A stretch of DNA of 64,000 nt from Diaporthe sp. PMI_573 (taxonomy: Eukaryota > Ascomycota > Sordariomycetes > Diaporthales > Diaporthaceae). The notes under the pieces are model-generated. The model saw only the letters and a list, made by a program, of their open reading frames with translations. It did not search any database and was not told the origin of the DNA. The stretch lies in NCBI GenBank assembly GCA_021399435.1, contig JAJTUP010000087.1:1-64000 (forward strand), written 5' to 3'. Shown in pieces: positions 1 to 11,589 of the stretch (the stretch's first letter is position 1; each line of letters opens with the position of its first letter). The position numbers and the translations under genes were made by a program.

Positions 1-3000
1 TTAAGTTCTAGGATAAACTCCCTTCTATTATATAAGGTAACTTACTCAGGACTTCAAGGTTAAACACAAGCAAGTATAAGAGAAGCTTTAGCCTTAGTTA
101 ATAGATCTTCTCCTAAAGCTATATCAAGAAATATAGGAAGAAGAACAAGCAAGACTAGAAAGCTATTAAGTATAAATCTAGTAAGAACCTAGAGATTATC
201 AAGCAACTAAATAGCTTTAGTCACACGGTACCTCCATCTTTTTAAGTAATCACCATTAACGGTTATCAACAAGGGATATGAACAACTCCCTGACTACACA
301 GGGATTACAACAGCAAGGCATATTATTCAAGCAGCCATAGCAGGAGGGTAGGCACGATCTAGCCAAACCCTCAGACAAAACCCACTCTAGCTAACTTGAT
401 AGAAACATCTACTATAACAAGACTAATACTACTCCTACCATTAGACCTGAATAGTAGAAAGAGCTAATTAAGAAATATAACTTAATAACTCTCAGTAGTA
501 CTAAAGCTAAACAGGTACATCTTACCCTGATAAACAAGATATATAAGATAATAAAAGCAACCCTTGATAGACTTTAACTATAGAGGGTAACGAAAGCTGG
601 TAAAGAGAAGACTATACTAATAGTAAATAATATAACCATACTACATAGACAGGATCCAACCTATGTAGGTAGCATGGAACAGTGGGTGTAGGATTACGAA
701 GCTGGACAACAAGCGACATCAATAAAAAAAGATAAAGAGATCAACGTGGAAATCAATACCATATAATAAAATAAAGTACCTATAACTTGCTATAGATATC
801 TCATGACTAATTATATTACCTATAACTATGCTATACTAAAGCTAATGAAATAAGACGGGATTTTATATTATGAGGACCTATTAAGAACTCGCTTCTAGTT
901 TAGTACAAGAGATGAAGTATACTAAGGTATTACCTAACCTTTGGATGTATAAATAGTTGCCCTGAATAGACCTACGAAAGAGATCATCGCCTATACCTAC
1001 GGTATCCTAATACACCTTCTTAATAGTAGAGTTGGGGAAGCCTAGGTCTTATACTATTTAAAACTTTATAAGAAATAACTAAAGTTTAAGGGTAATGTAA
1101 GTATTACCATTAATAAAACCTTGTTTAAACTAAATAGGTCATCTAGTCAGGCTACAAGACCTGCTAGAAAAACAAGTTTAGTTATAATAGTAGTCTCATA
1201 GAAGCAAGGACTTGACCTCTTAAAAGGATACTCCTACCCACACGAGAAAGTCAAGGATACTTTTCAACAACTAACCATAGTTAACTAGACTAAAGTAAAC
1301 AGCTTTAGCGTAAAATAGTAAAACCAAGATATAACATCATCAGTTCCAGCTAACGATAGCCAGCCTAGTAACCACCTAAATACACCTAACCCTAAAAAGG
1401 TCAAGGTAATAGCCCTAAGCAATAAAGAAGTATATAATTAGCCAGACAAGCCAGGTTTCTTAACAAATTAGGATAAGCCTATAAAGATAAAGATAAAACA
1501 TAAACCTAACCTTACAGACCTAATAACAATACCAGGTCTAGTAATATTAAGATTCTTTAGCATAGCTAGAGGCTTTATATAGGACGAAATCATAATACTT
1601 TAACCTAACCTTAGTAATCACATCATAGAGTATATTTATTCTATACAAGACGGTATAGATTAAGTTATACAGGTAAGTGACGAACCTTCTTTTATAACTA
1701 ACCAGGACTAGATTCTGAAAACCTCATTAGTAATACAGCTTCCTACCTCTAAAGCTATAACTTTAAAAGGTATTCTTAATATTTAGAAGGTATTTAATTT
1801 CTTCAAGTCACATCCTTAACAAAGTACCTATAACTAAAGACACTAGTCAAAACTACTAGAAACTAATATAGTTAACTTCCATAAACCTATTAACAGGACT
1901 ATTACTAAATTAAATTCCATAATTAATCAGATACTAGACAAGTATATAGCTTAGACAAACATATTACTAGTCTGATTTGGAAGCCCTAAAAATAGGCTAT
2001 TTCATACTTTAATTAACACAAGTACTATGATGAATATTATTAATATAAGTATTTATAAAGAGTTTTCCCTTCCCTATATTACTACTTCTACTTCCTCTAG
2101 TACTTTTAATAGGATAAGTATTAATATAGCGGGAATCATAAAGACAAATATATATATAGTAGGATGTCAAGACTAAGTCTCTTTCTTTATTATTAATCAA
2201 GAAGGTATTAATCATTCTATCCTATTAGGTATACCGTTCTTTAATTAAACTAAGATAACCTTTACTTATAGGTAAGATAATAAGATAAAAGCAAGCTTTA
2301 AGTTTAGTAGAGTTCAGCTTATTACTACTATTAGGTCAAGCTAATAGCCAAGTATATCTAAATAACTAAAAAACTAGATACTAGCCCTGATTTAAAGGGG
2401 GAATTCATGGTTAGTAGAGAAGGAGTCCTTAGCTAGGTATACAATTATTTAAAGGAAGGAGATATCCTAGTTATTTTACTTACCACATCTAATATTCCTT
2501 TCATCATTACTTAACTATATTCTATTATTAAGATAGAGTTAATAGCTACTTATACTAAGGAGTTTGGTGATAAAAAAGGAAAGTATGAATATAGGTACTA
2601 CTAGCCTATATACTAACAGGCCTATCATACTAAAGAATACCTGTTTAGAAAGGGAATGAAAAAGGTACATCGTTTTATTAATATAATATATAAGATGGTT
2701 ATTAAGAAAGTAAAACCCATTAACAACTTAGAACTAGATAGATTAATACCTAAAGGAACTCTTTACTAGAAGGAGGCAAAGATAAAGGAAATATAAACTA
2801 TATAGATAAAGATACTACCAATAGCTTATAATGAATAAATCAAACCATGATTTTCAAACTTACTTCTAGGCTTAAGGCTTATAAATGAGTAATAGATAAA
2901 CATCCTTAAAACAAACTATAACGAGCTTATAGAACTAGAAGTAAACATGTTTTAATACCTGCTTATTAATAGAGAAGCTGCCTTAGCTTAGGACTAGTCT

Positions 3001-5900
3001 CATCTTAGAGAAATTATCCCAGAAGTTACGCTAAAATAGGAAATCAAAACTATCCCTTATGAACTATACTAGTCTTAGAGTATTCCTATACCTTATACCT
3101 TATGTAATAAGGTAATCAAAGTACTTAAAGAACATCTTAGTAAAGGAGTTCTTAAGGAATCTAACTCATCCTATAGAAATAAGTAGTTTCTTGTTACTAA
3201 GAAGGATAGAGGTCTATAACTTATTAACAATACCTAAGAGTATAACTATTTCACAATCAAAGATACCTTTATTCTACCGTTTACTAATTAGTTTTTAGAG
3301 GAGTTCGGAATATACTAGATTTTATCTCTTCTTAACATCTTCTCTAGCTATAACTAAGTTAAACTAAAAGAGAGTAGCTATAATATAACTACTTTTATAA
3401 CACTACTTAGCTTGTTCAAAATATTAATATTACTAATAAGAGTAACTAACTTAGTTACTTAATTCCTACACATCATTACACGACTTCTTTTTAACCTCAT
3501 CCCACATATTTATTAAGCTTTCCTTAACGATATTATAGTTAAAGGACCTACTATAACTTATAATAATGAAAAACTTTCATTATTAGTTAGAGTCTAATAG
3601 TTCATTACTAAACATATCAAGAATCTTAACTAAGTTCTATTAAATATAGAACTTATAGGAGTAACGATATTAGTATTCAAGTTAAAATAATATAAGAAGA
3701 GAGTTAATATTATTAGGTATACTTGTGGAACTAATAGGCATTTACCCTAAGATAAAAAGATCTACAAAATCCAGGGCTAGATATACTATATATATCTAAA
3801 AGATATAAAGTCCTTTCTTAAGATAACTAGGTACTATAATTACTAGATCTAGGGCTTTTCACTTATTACACGACTACTTTTTAATTTATAGAAAAAGGGT
3901 ATAGTATTTACATAGATAGAGTTAGAACAAGGTATGATAGAGGAGCTAATTAGAAAATTATTAACAAAACCTATATTAATTAGCCTAGATTATAGCCTAA
4001 CTATAGGGGAGATTATTTTAATAGTAGATACGAGTCTTATTAGATAGGGCACTACCCTTATATAGGATATTCTTAGCCATAAGAAGCCAGCGAGATTTAA
4101 GAGTAGCGTCTAGACAGCCACGGAATTAAGGTATAACGTGACGAAGAGGGAATATCAAGGTATTCTTTATACTATATAAAGAATAAGAAATTATCTTTTT
4201 AGGTACTAATTTATTTTAGAAATAGATACAAGAGTACTAGTAGACTAGATTAATAGAGGAATGTTAGATATTCCAGGTATATTAATCACTCATTAGATAA
4301 CGGTAATTAAACTTTTTAACTTCAAAATATACCATATTTCTAGAACCAAGAATCCTGTTATAGACACTCTTTCTTAGCTACTAAATTCAACCCAACCAAA
4401 TATTAACCTAGATAGAGATCTAGATAACTAGTATAATACTTAGATTAATTCTTTAGATACTAAATAGGTTGGAAAACTACTCCTAGATAACTAATTTAAA
4501 TAAATAATAACTTTAAATTAATATACGAATTTCCTCCTCCATGGAATTATCCCATACTATCTCAGCCTAAGCTAGGTAGTATGATTTAAAGTAGAAGCTC
4601 TCAAGTACCAAGTTCTCAGCAGACTTCTATAGAGACGAGAAGAAGGATAACTACCTAGACGACGAGTTATTAACAACCCTTAGCTACGACGCTAGGTAAT
4701 CCGAAAATACCATACTAACTTTAGTTATAAAGGACGTGATTCCACAATAGCCAGAATCTAGGGCTTGTATTACTAGAAAGGCCTATACCACAATATTAAA
4801 AAGGCTATCTTAGGGTGTCTTCTATATACTTAGTATAATCCAAAGATATATAGTCAAGGTATTACCCTAACAATACCTAGCTTACTATTTCATATTATTT
4901 AAATCAACGTTTAATACATGTAACCATACTATGGTTATAATTACCTAGTAGAGGCCTAATATAATCTAACAGGATATATTATTACCAGGCCCTTATAAAA
5001 CATAACTACTAAGGCTCTAAAGAAATTCTTTATTAAAGAAATTCTCCTTCAATATAGATACCCTCTCAAGGTATCTATAGACAATAGACCTAAAAACAAA
5101 TCAGACTTTACTACTTTTATCAAATCAACTAGTATTCTACTTATTCAAGTATCTCTATACAACCCAAGAGCTCAAGGACTTGTCAAAGGTAGCCATTATA
5201 GTATTACTCGATCTCTCGCCAAACTCTCAGACCAAGGCTATAACTAGGTCAGGTACCTTAAAGTAGTTCTCTTTACTAATAGAACCTCGGTTTAACATTC
5301 TCATAGCTATATACCCTTTTATCTCCTTTATAGATAGGAACTGATAATTCTAATCAAAACAGAGATCCTAACATAGTAGATTTTGGCATGGGACCCAAAT
5401 CATACTCCGGAACAAGCCTTGCAATTCAGGCTTGACATGATTGTTAACAAGGCGACAGACATCGATAAAGCCATTCAATCAGTCAAGCTATTCAGACAAC
5501 AACAAGCCCAGGGATAGAAAGATGCTTCATACCAACAAAATAAGCACCTCAAACCAAAAAACACAGTCCTTGTCTACGACCATATCAGGAGAATGGACCA
5601 TTCAACCAGAGCCAAAATAGCTTACCAATAGAGAGGTCCTTTTATAGTTAAGCAGGCATTGAAAAACAATGCATACCGTCTACGAACCTCTAATAGAGTA
5701 ATACTACAAGGAATATTTATAGCAAGAAATCTTAAGCTTTTTATTAAACATGATGATCTAAACATATAGGTTCCAGCTATACTAATACCATAGGAAGATA
5801 ACCAAGAACTTCAAACTAATAAATCCCTTTAATAAAAACTCAACCTCCCTATACTATATTCTAACCATGACAATTTACAACAAGATCCTTTTTCAGTACC
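1..5900 (+). mobile_element. Ty3/gypsy LTR retrotransposon, heavily RIP-degraded
   Basis: This AT-rich block has no long ORF but still reads as a Ty3/gypsy polyprotein when stops are ignored. Reverse transcriptase similarity lies at about 2950-3900, RNase H at about 4020-4400 and integrase at about 4640-5760, in the pol order typical of gypsy elements. TAG and TAA codons commonly sit where CAG, CAA or TGG would be expected, the pattern left by C-to-T change on either strand. The part at 2941-3310 has a much less mutated relative at 17283-17650, which confirms identity and the direction of mutation. Flanking LTRs were not located. Gag is presumed upstream of 2900 but I could not recognise it. 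The ends of the element are approximate. Confidence 0.8.
2940..5760 (+). pseudogene. Degenerate gypsy pol: RT, RNase H, integrase
   Basis: Frame-by-frame reading gives RT-like text such as 'LVTKKD' near 3190. RNase H-like text follows, including 'TATELRYNVTKREY' near 4115, then the end of RNase H and its connection with 'IYHISRTKNPVIDTLS' near 4330. Integrase-like text includes 'SLYNPRAQGL' near 5150. Each is interrupted by many TAG/TAA stops. No intact catalytic ORF survives, so the element cannot be autonomous. The order RT, RNase H, integrase separates it from Ty1/copia, where integrase comes first. Confidence 0.75.
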
Positions 5901-6499
5901 TCAATATAATTTTCTATCTAATCAACCTCAACTACATTAAACAGACAACAATACTAAACCTTAAAATCTTCAACTCTTCAACAATAAATCCTTAAACCAT
6001 GATTCCCTTAATATTAATAAACCAAACAATATAATACCTTAACCTCTAACTTAAGCTTAACATGCTAAATATACTAAACAAACTAAAGCTTGATAACGAA
6101 ACTAGTACATTAACATCCTAGCAAGAAAAATCCCTCACGATTAATATTATTCTCAACCTTACCAGCTTTCAACCTAGTAGAGGATATAATATAAACATAG
6201 CCCCTCTTAAACATTTCACTTTACTCATTTCATTTTACCTATTCATTTGAATATAATACGTGTTTTATATTTATAACTCCTAAAAAGTTTTTCCTCTATC
6301 ATTCCTATATAATTCTTGATTTAATAAAACTCAATAGCTTTTCCATTTAGAATTTAACTTTCAAAACCTACTATTCTATTTACCTTACCTTCCCTTCTCT
6401 CCTACATAGTTCTCAACCTTAAAACTTTATACACTAAATCTCCTCCTGTGTAGGTATCGTAGCCTTCTAGTTAATTACTTCCTTCAAAGCAGCGTTCTC

Positions 6500-7246
6500 G
6501 AATAGCCGTTTCTCTAGCTTCAAGGGGGAAGAATTTACCTATTTAGTATTAAACTATGTCAAGATCATGAAGGAAAGACAGGCTTACCTTTATAGCTTGA
6601 TCTCAGATACATTTATATCCTTTATACTTATCCATATACAAGTTATACTCATAGTCAGAGTTCACCATATAGATACAAGCTATATACTTGCTACCCTAGA
6701 TGCCTGGGTAGGAGATGTAGTATAGGAAGGGATAGTTGACGTTGGTGTTGAAGTTTCTTCCCATAGCATTCTCAACCTCATAGATCATATTAGCGTACCT
6801 CTTGGCACAGCAAGTACAAGGCACAGTATTTCGGTATCCCTACAACATGACCAGGAGGGAATAGTAGCGCTGGGGGCGGGTATACATGTTTAGGAAGTAG
6901 TCACCAAAAGGATAACCTCCAGTACGATAGACGACAATTCGACAAGTAGGCTCGGCCTTCATCAGGAAGACAAACTTGCCCGTATTACTACTTACGTTAG
7001 ACATGAGCTTGAACAAGCTGCTTATGTCCACGAGCTCCCAGATGACGTACAGAGCCTTGATACTTGCTTCAAGTTCACTAACACGGATTGCTTCCACCGC
7101 AAGCCGCTAGTTGGGTGTAAACTGGTGATAACCATCAGGGACGGGGGTATCGAGAAACCACGCCAACAAGAGGCTAATGTTTAGCTCAAGCAGGTGCTAG
7201 GAAGAAGGAAAGACGACCTCACTATTATTAGGCTTTAAAGATGACA
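6500..7246 (-). pseudogene. Degenerate ORF of unknown function
   Basis: On the minus strand a frame opens with ATG near 7246 and reads across several TAG stops to about 6500. The longest open part (6840-7097) encodes 85 residues including 'TGKFVFLMKAEPTCRIVVYR'. A following segment reads 'CTCCAKRYANMIYEVENAMG'. The stops fall where glutamine would be expected, consistent with RIP. I do not recognise the family. The position among retroelement remnants suggests it belonged to a mobile element or a repeated gene family. Confidence 0.4.
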
Positions 7247-7934
7247 TGATGATGATAGTAGACGAAAGTGTAAGGGAGAGAGGGAAAGCAGAAATTAAGA
7301 GTTATAGGGTTGGAAAAGAGAGGTGGTTAAATAAGGGGAGAGAGGTAGCCTTTTAAAGATCAGGCAAGCACCAGTAGAAGGGAGATGGAGGGAAAACAGG
7401 GTAACTCACTGGTTTCTACTTATTACTACAAATAGAAGCTACTGAAGCTAGTGGTGACTATGTATTCCTGTTCAAAGCATAAAGACCAGTACCGACCCCA
7501 TTTCACCAAACCTCCACTTCCTTCCTCATGACAACACCTTCTAACCTACTAGCCACGTAACCTACAACTACTTCTCAACGTCTAATAGCAAGGTAATTCC
7601 AGAGCTAATCACATACATCTGAACTACTTCTGCATTTCTCGACTAGAGAAGTAAGTCTGACGTATAGTTACCATACCCTGACGATCACCACGGTATAGAA
7701 AACCTCCCCTTCCATTTAGTACTCTTTCTAACTCTCCTCTCTTGTCTTCCAACATTCCCCTTAGCCTGATCAGCTACATTAGCAACCCCTAGGGCTACAG
7801 GCTCCTCCTACCCTCTCTTACACCCCTTCGTCATCTAATTAAAAAACCATACATCACACTCCCCCGGCACCCAACGACTTGGCTCTACTTTTACTTTTAT
7901 ATCTACATAACCCTACTAGATCTTCTCTTCATCA

Positions 7935-8845
7935 TGGTAGTGCTAGTAGACAAGTCTAACTATACCTTCCTCTTCATCACCCACCATGACCCGGAGGTAC
8001 TCAAGAAAACCTAGATGCTATATAGTAAATTCGGTCCTCCTTACGAGCCCGAACTAATTAAGAGCTAACCTCCTCTCCTATGAATAAACTTTATAACCAC
8101 GTTACAGACAAAGGAGGCTATCTATTAATATTTTCCTGACCTACCATAGTATAAGGGTTATAAGGATAGTATCTTTAGAATAAGTACCTATATATACCTA
8201 GCTCTTGTCTATAAGCTAGAAGGATTCCTACTCAGGGAGTGGGAACCTACTATCCTATATATACTAGCAGGAATCAACCTCTTTACCTAGTACTTATAGG
8301 ACGTTATTTATATTACCTAAGCTTGTCTAAAGCTTCCTGAGGATATCAAACAGACCTCCTTCAAGCAGCATACCCCATAGTATCTCTGAAGCAAACGACT
8401 AATCATCTTTATCATAAAGGACGAGCCTCGAAACTACTTTTTCCTATACTAGTTTGACTAGAAAATCCAGAAAGTCTATATAATTGATTCTTACTATATA
8501 GGCTTTTAGGCTATTAAAAGGCCTAGAGTACTTAAACTTTATAAAACTATTAAAGCCTTCCTAAGCAAGGTAGGCTGCCTAGAGCCAACTAACCTCACGA
8601 ACCTGGAGACTATAGTATAACTTTCAGAGATATTTAGAAGTACCCTTCATATTATTAATAATGCGAGAATGCTTCTCTTGGAGAATCAAGAAATAGTTCT
8701 GCCTAGAGGCTCCCTAGGCTACATGGACTAGACAAAGAGCCTCCTCTTCTCTATAAACCTGATTCCCCAATCTAGAGGAAAGGAGGACATGATGAAGGAC
8801 ATGATGGTGATAGCTCTATGTATGGAACTTAGGAGCAAAGGTTAA
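7935..8845 (+). pseudogene. Degenerate ORF, possibly Ulp1/C48 protease-like
   Basis: The plus-strand frame begins ATG (near 7935) and continues, through TAG stops, to about 8845. A segment near 8425-8510 reads 'IIKDEPRNYFFLY' then 'VYIIDSYYIGF'. This recalls the catalytic His...Asp-Ser layout of Ulp1-like cysteine proteases (His-Trp...Asp-Ser), with the expected histidine possibly mutated to tyrosine by C-to-T change. Ulp1-like genes travel in several large eukaryotic DNA transposons, so this may be cargo of such an element. The assignment rests on a short motif and is tentative. Confidence 0.3.
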
Positions 8846-9175
8846 GTACTGTGTTGGCCTGAATAGCCAACCCTCCCCTTCTACATAGCTAATTACTTTT
8901 AACTAGATGACACAAAGCGTATAGGTGCTATTTATATAATAAACTGAGAGTTCCTTCTTGCTGATGCTGATATCCTTGAACCATTAATTGAAGATAAATC
9001 AGATCTTCCTAGCTAAAAAACTCGTTCAGTCTCTGTTATGGCTACTTACTACTTTATGATAAGTAGGACTCTAGCCTCTTGATAAGGAAGTATTCATGGT
9101 ACCCTAGAGACTCCAGTACAAACACCTAAACCTAAGCAACTAGTTCTTACACACCTAGAGAGGATTAAGCTTAGC

Positions 9176-9601
9176 TTGCTTATCCAACTTATAGTTAATA
9201 AGATGACTCCTACTAAGTTTAGAACTCAGAAAGACCCGTCGTTTCTCAGACGTATACCAGAACCACAGCACCACTATGGGTCTACTAGCCCTCAAATCAA
9301 GTCTACACAATATACAGTTAGAAGAAGAGGCTCTATAAATCCTTTCAAAGACGCCCCTATAATCCCAGAGAGTTCTCCTAGCCCTTCTAATCTTGATCAC
9401 AGAAGGCAGGATTCTACCCCACTAGACAGCATAATACAAGCCCGTCCTACTATTCAACAGCTTCTAGATAATCAAATACCTCCTCCTCCTCACCCACCAC
9501 GCCAGCCCTCGTCGCGATATATCTTACCCTACAACCTCGACATCAATCTACAATCACGAAACCAGCCATACCAACCTAAACCTAAGAACCCAGGGTTTTA
9601 A
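9176..9601 (+). other. Proline-rich open frame of 141 codons, unknown
   Basis: An uninterrupted frame in RIP-affected DNA. It starts at TTG in the supplied frame; the first ATG is at 9203. The protein would be rich in Pro, Ser, Gln and Arg, with a 'PPPPHPPRQP' stretch and no recognisable domain. It could be the tail of the upstream degenerate ORF or a chance open frame. It ends at the TAA near 9601. I would not call it a gene. Confidence 0.25.
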
Positions 9602-9959
9602 TATATATAATACGAGTATACAAGGAATGTTACTCAGCCCAACATTAACAACAAATTCAATAGCTAGGACTACATAATGAAGAAGGAGGACTAGGATAGG
9701 AACTAATAAGGCCCAGGCTATACAGGACATAGAATACTTTAGTAGCCCTTCTTTTTCCTTTTTCTCTTAGCATGATCAGACAGATTCTTCCCTTGTATTT
9801 AATAAGGAGGTCCCCTTTTACACGGTAATTTCATTTTTCCAAAGCAGGTCATCCTACATTCTCTTAATACCAATAGAAGACCTAAATAATCCTTTCTTTT
9901 ACTTTTTGCTCTAATCATTTTATCATTACTTTATTTCGCACACATACTTACACGTATGT

Positions 9960-10250
9960 AGTGCTGGTGGAGGTTTATGACGTAGTGACAATGCTATGTC
10001 CTCTCCACAAGGCCAGAATATATAAATAGTCCTGCTCACGGCCCAAAATTCAGATAGCAGAAATCAGAACCTTCCTTCGTGTCTTCTAAGCAGACAGCTT
10101 TTATTCAAGATAATCTCTTGACGCGGTCGCCAACCGTTTGGCGCCGCACCCTCTCGGCGTAGGCGTTCTCCTTGGGCCTACAGACAGGCACTTGACTAGC
10201 CCACTTGTGTCCTGTTTTACCATAGGGCTCTCTTTTAAAGAGACGGTAAT
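9960..10250. repeat. GC-normal island in RIP tract, LTR/PBS-like
   Basis: This stretch is not AT-biased, unlike its surroundings. It holds a TATA-like 'TATATAAATA' near 10018 and a 'CGCCAACCGTTTGGCGCC' palindromic stretch near 10127 of the kind found just inside gypsy LTRs. It may be part of a younger LTR or leader region. No matching second copy or TSD was found. Confidence 0.3.
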
Positions 10251-10595
10251 CTAAATATAGATGTTTGCTATCTAATTAAAACTAAACAGACTTAGGCATA
10301 GTCTTCAAGAGCCTATTAATTACCCTTTAATTAGCCTTAATAATTTCCAAAAAGTAAAGAAGAAGTACAGTCTAATCTCCTAATTAGAACTTATTAAAAA
10401 AGAACTACATAATATAGAGCTTTATGTAAATCCATCTTAACTACCTGTAAAGCAACTACTAACTAAAATAATCATAAGAGGACTAGAGAACTATATTAGA
10501 TACATTAATCTATACCGCCCAATTAACTACAGGGTCTCTTGTACATAATTAGAGCAGCCGCTTTCCTTAATGATAAAATAACTAAGTATAGAAGA

Positions 10596-10927
10596 TGTGG
10601 AATGGGTGGTAGCAATAGCGATGGCCGAAGGCGTCGGTCCGAAGCGGACCGCTGCAGCTGGCCACTTCTGGCTGGCCGGCTGCGGATGGCTGCTTAGTCA
10701 TCCCAGGCAGCCAATTGGCAGCAAGGACGCTTGGACCGACTGCTGGCCCGTGCACACCGTAGATTAGTCAGCCTTCTGGCTGCACCCTACTTGGGCGCTT
10801 CGCCGCCCACGAAGGGGTCAGCCAGAAGCACAACAGACAGACCAGACAGACCCACCGAATTGAAGCTATCAAGTAGCCACTTCGGTAACCCCTTCGAGTA
10901 ATTACTCGTTTACGTGCCCAACCAACA
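10596..10927 (+). mobile_element. Solo LTR, copy A (332 bp)
   Basis: The sequence starts TGTGGAATGG and ends AACCAACA (TG..CA ends). It is flanked by the 5-bp direct repeat GAAGA at 10591-10595 and 10928-10932. A near-identical inverted 332-bp copy lies at 30647-30978 with its own, different TSD (GTCGG). I see about four substitutions between the two. Matching ends, equal length and independent TSDs identify both as solo LTRs left by recombination of full elements. The internal region and superfamily are unknown. Confidence 0.9.
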
Positions 10928-11219
10928 GAAGACAAGCAGTCCTATATTTATACCAAAACGGTCAGATTACAACCGCCCGTTACAAAAACAAGCATAAGGT
11001 TTTACCAAATTGACAGACATTAGAGTATAGAGCCTAATAATACTGAGATAGACAATAAACGTAAAGCTCGGCATAATTAAATTAAAGCTTACAATACTTG
11101 GGCTTATCATTATATAACTACGAGGAGTGTAATAGATTGGGTCCTGATGCCCGCCATATAGCCGGAATTTCGCGGATAGGCTTGTATCATTCAAGCACAT
11201 TTTAAAGACGACACTCAGG

Positions 11220-11240
11220 CAGTGATGTTATTGGATTGGA
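11220..11240 (+). repeat. hAT left terminal inverted repeat
   Basis: The 21-bp left end pairs with 14270-14290. It directly follows the TSD CACTCAGG. Confidence 0.92.
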
Positions 11241-11589
11241 GGCAATTTGGATTGGACTGGATTTGTCGGAAAATGGCTGGACTGGATTTGGGTTTCTCGA
11301 AGATTTGGACTGGATTGGATTGATTGGCAACCAGCTCCTGGAGCTCCAATGGTCTAACCTGATAAGGCAAGAGCTAAGCCTAATTGAGTGGTCATGAGGA
11401 GTCTCCCGTCGCAGCTGCCGTCGCAGACCACGACACGACGCGCGAACTATCGTTCCGCTATTGGGTTAACATCCAACGCGTGCAGATTGCTACGCTATTA
11501 AAAGCACGGAGGCAAACGCGTCGCTCGCGACTTCAGCAGTCCTTCTACTGTGGCAGACGTGTCTGAACAGTCCACTCACCAGCTACACC

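Larger units (their letters stand above)
5900..10590. repeat. AT-rich RIP-affected repeat remnants
   Basis: This is a continuation of the AT-rich tract with only short ORFs. It contains a degenerate minus-strand ORF (about 6500-7246), a degenerate plus-strand ORF (about 7935-8845), a 141-codon proline-rich open frame (9176-9601, plus) and one stretch of normal composition (about 9960-10250). Stops are mostly TAG/TAA. I see no functional host gene. Element boundaries cannot be set from sequence alone. Confidence 0.6.
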
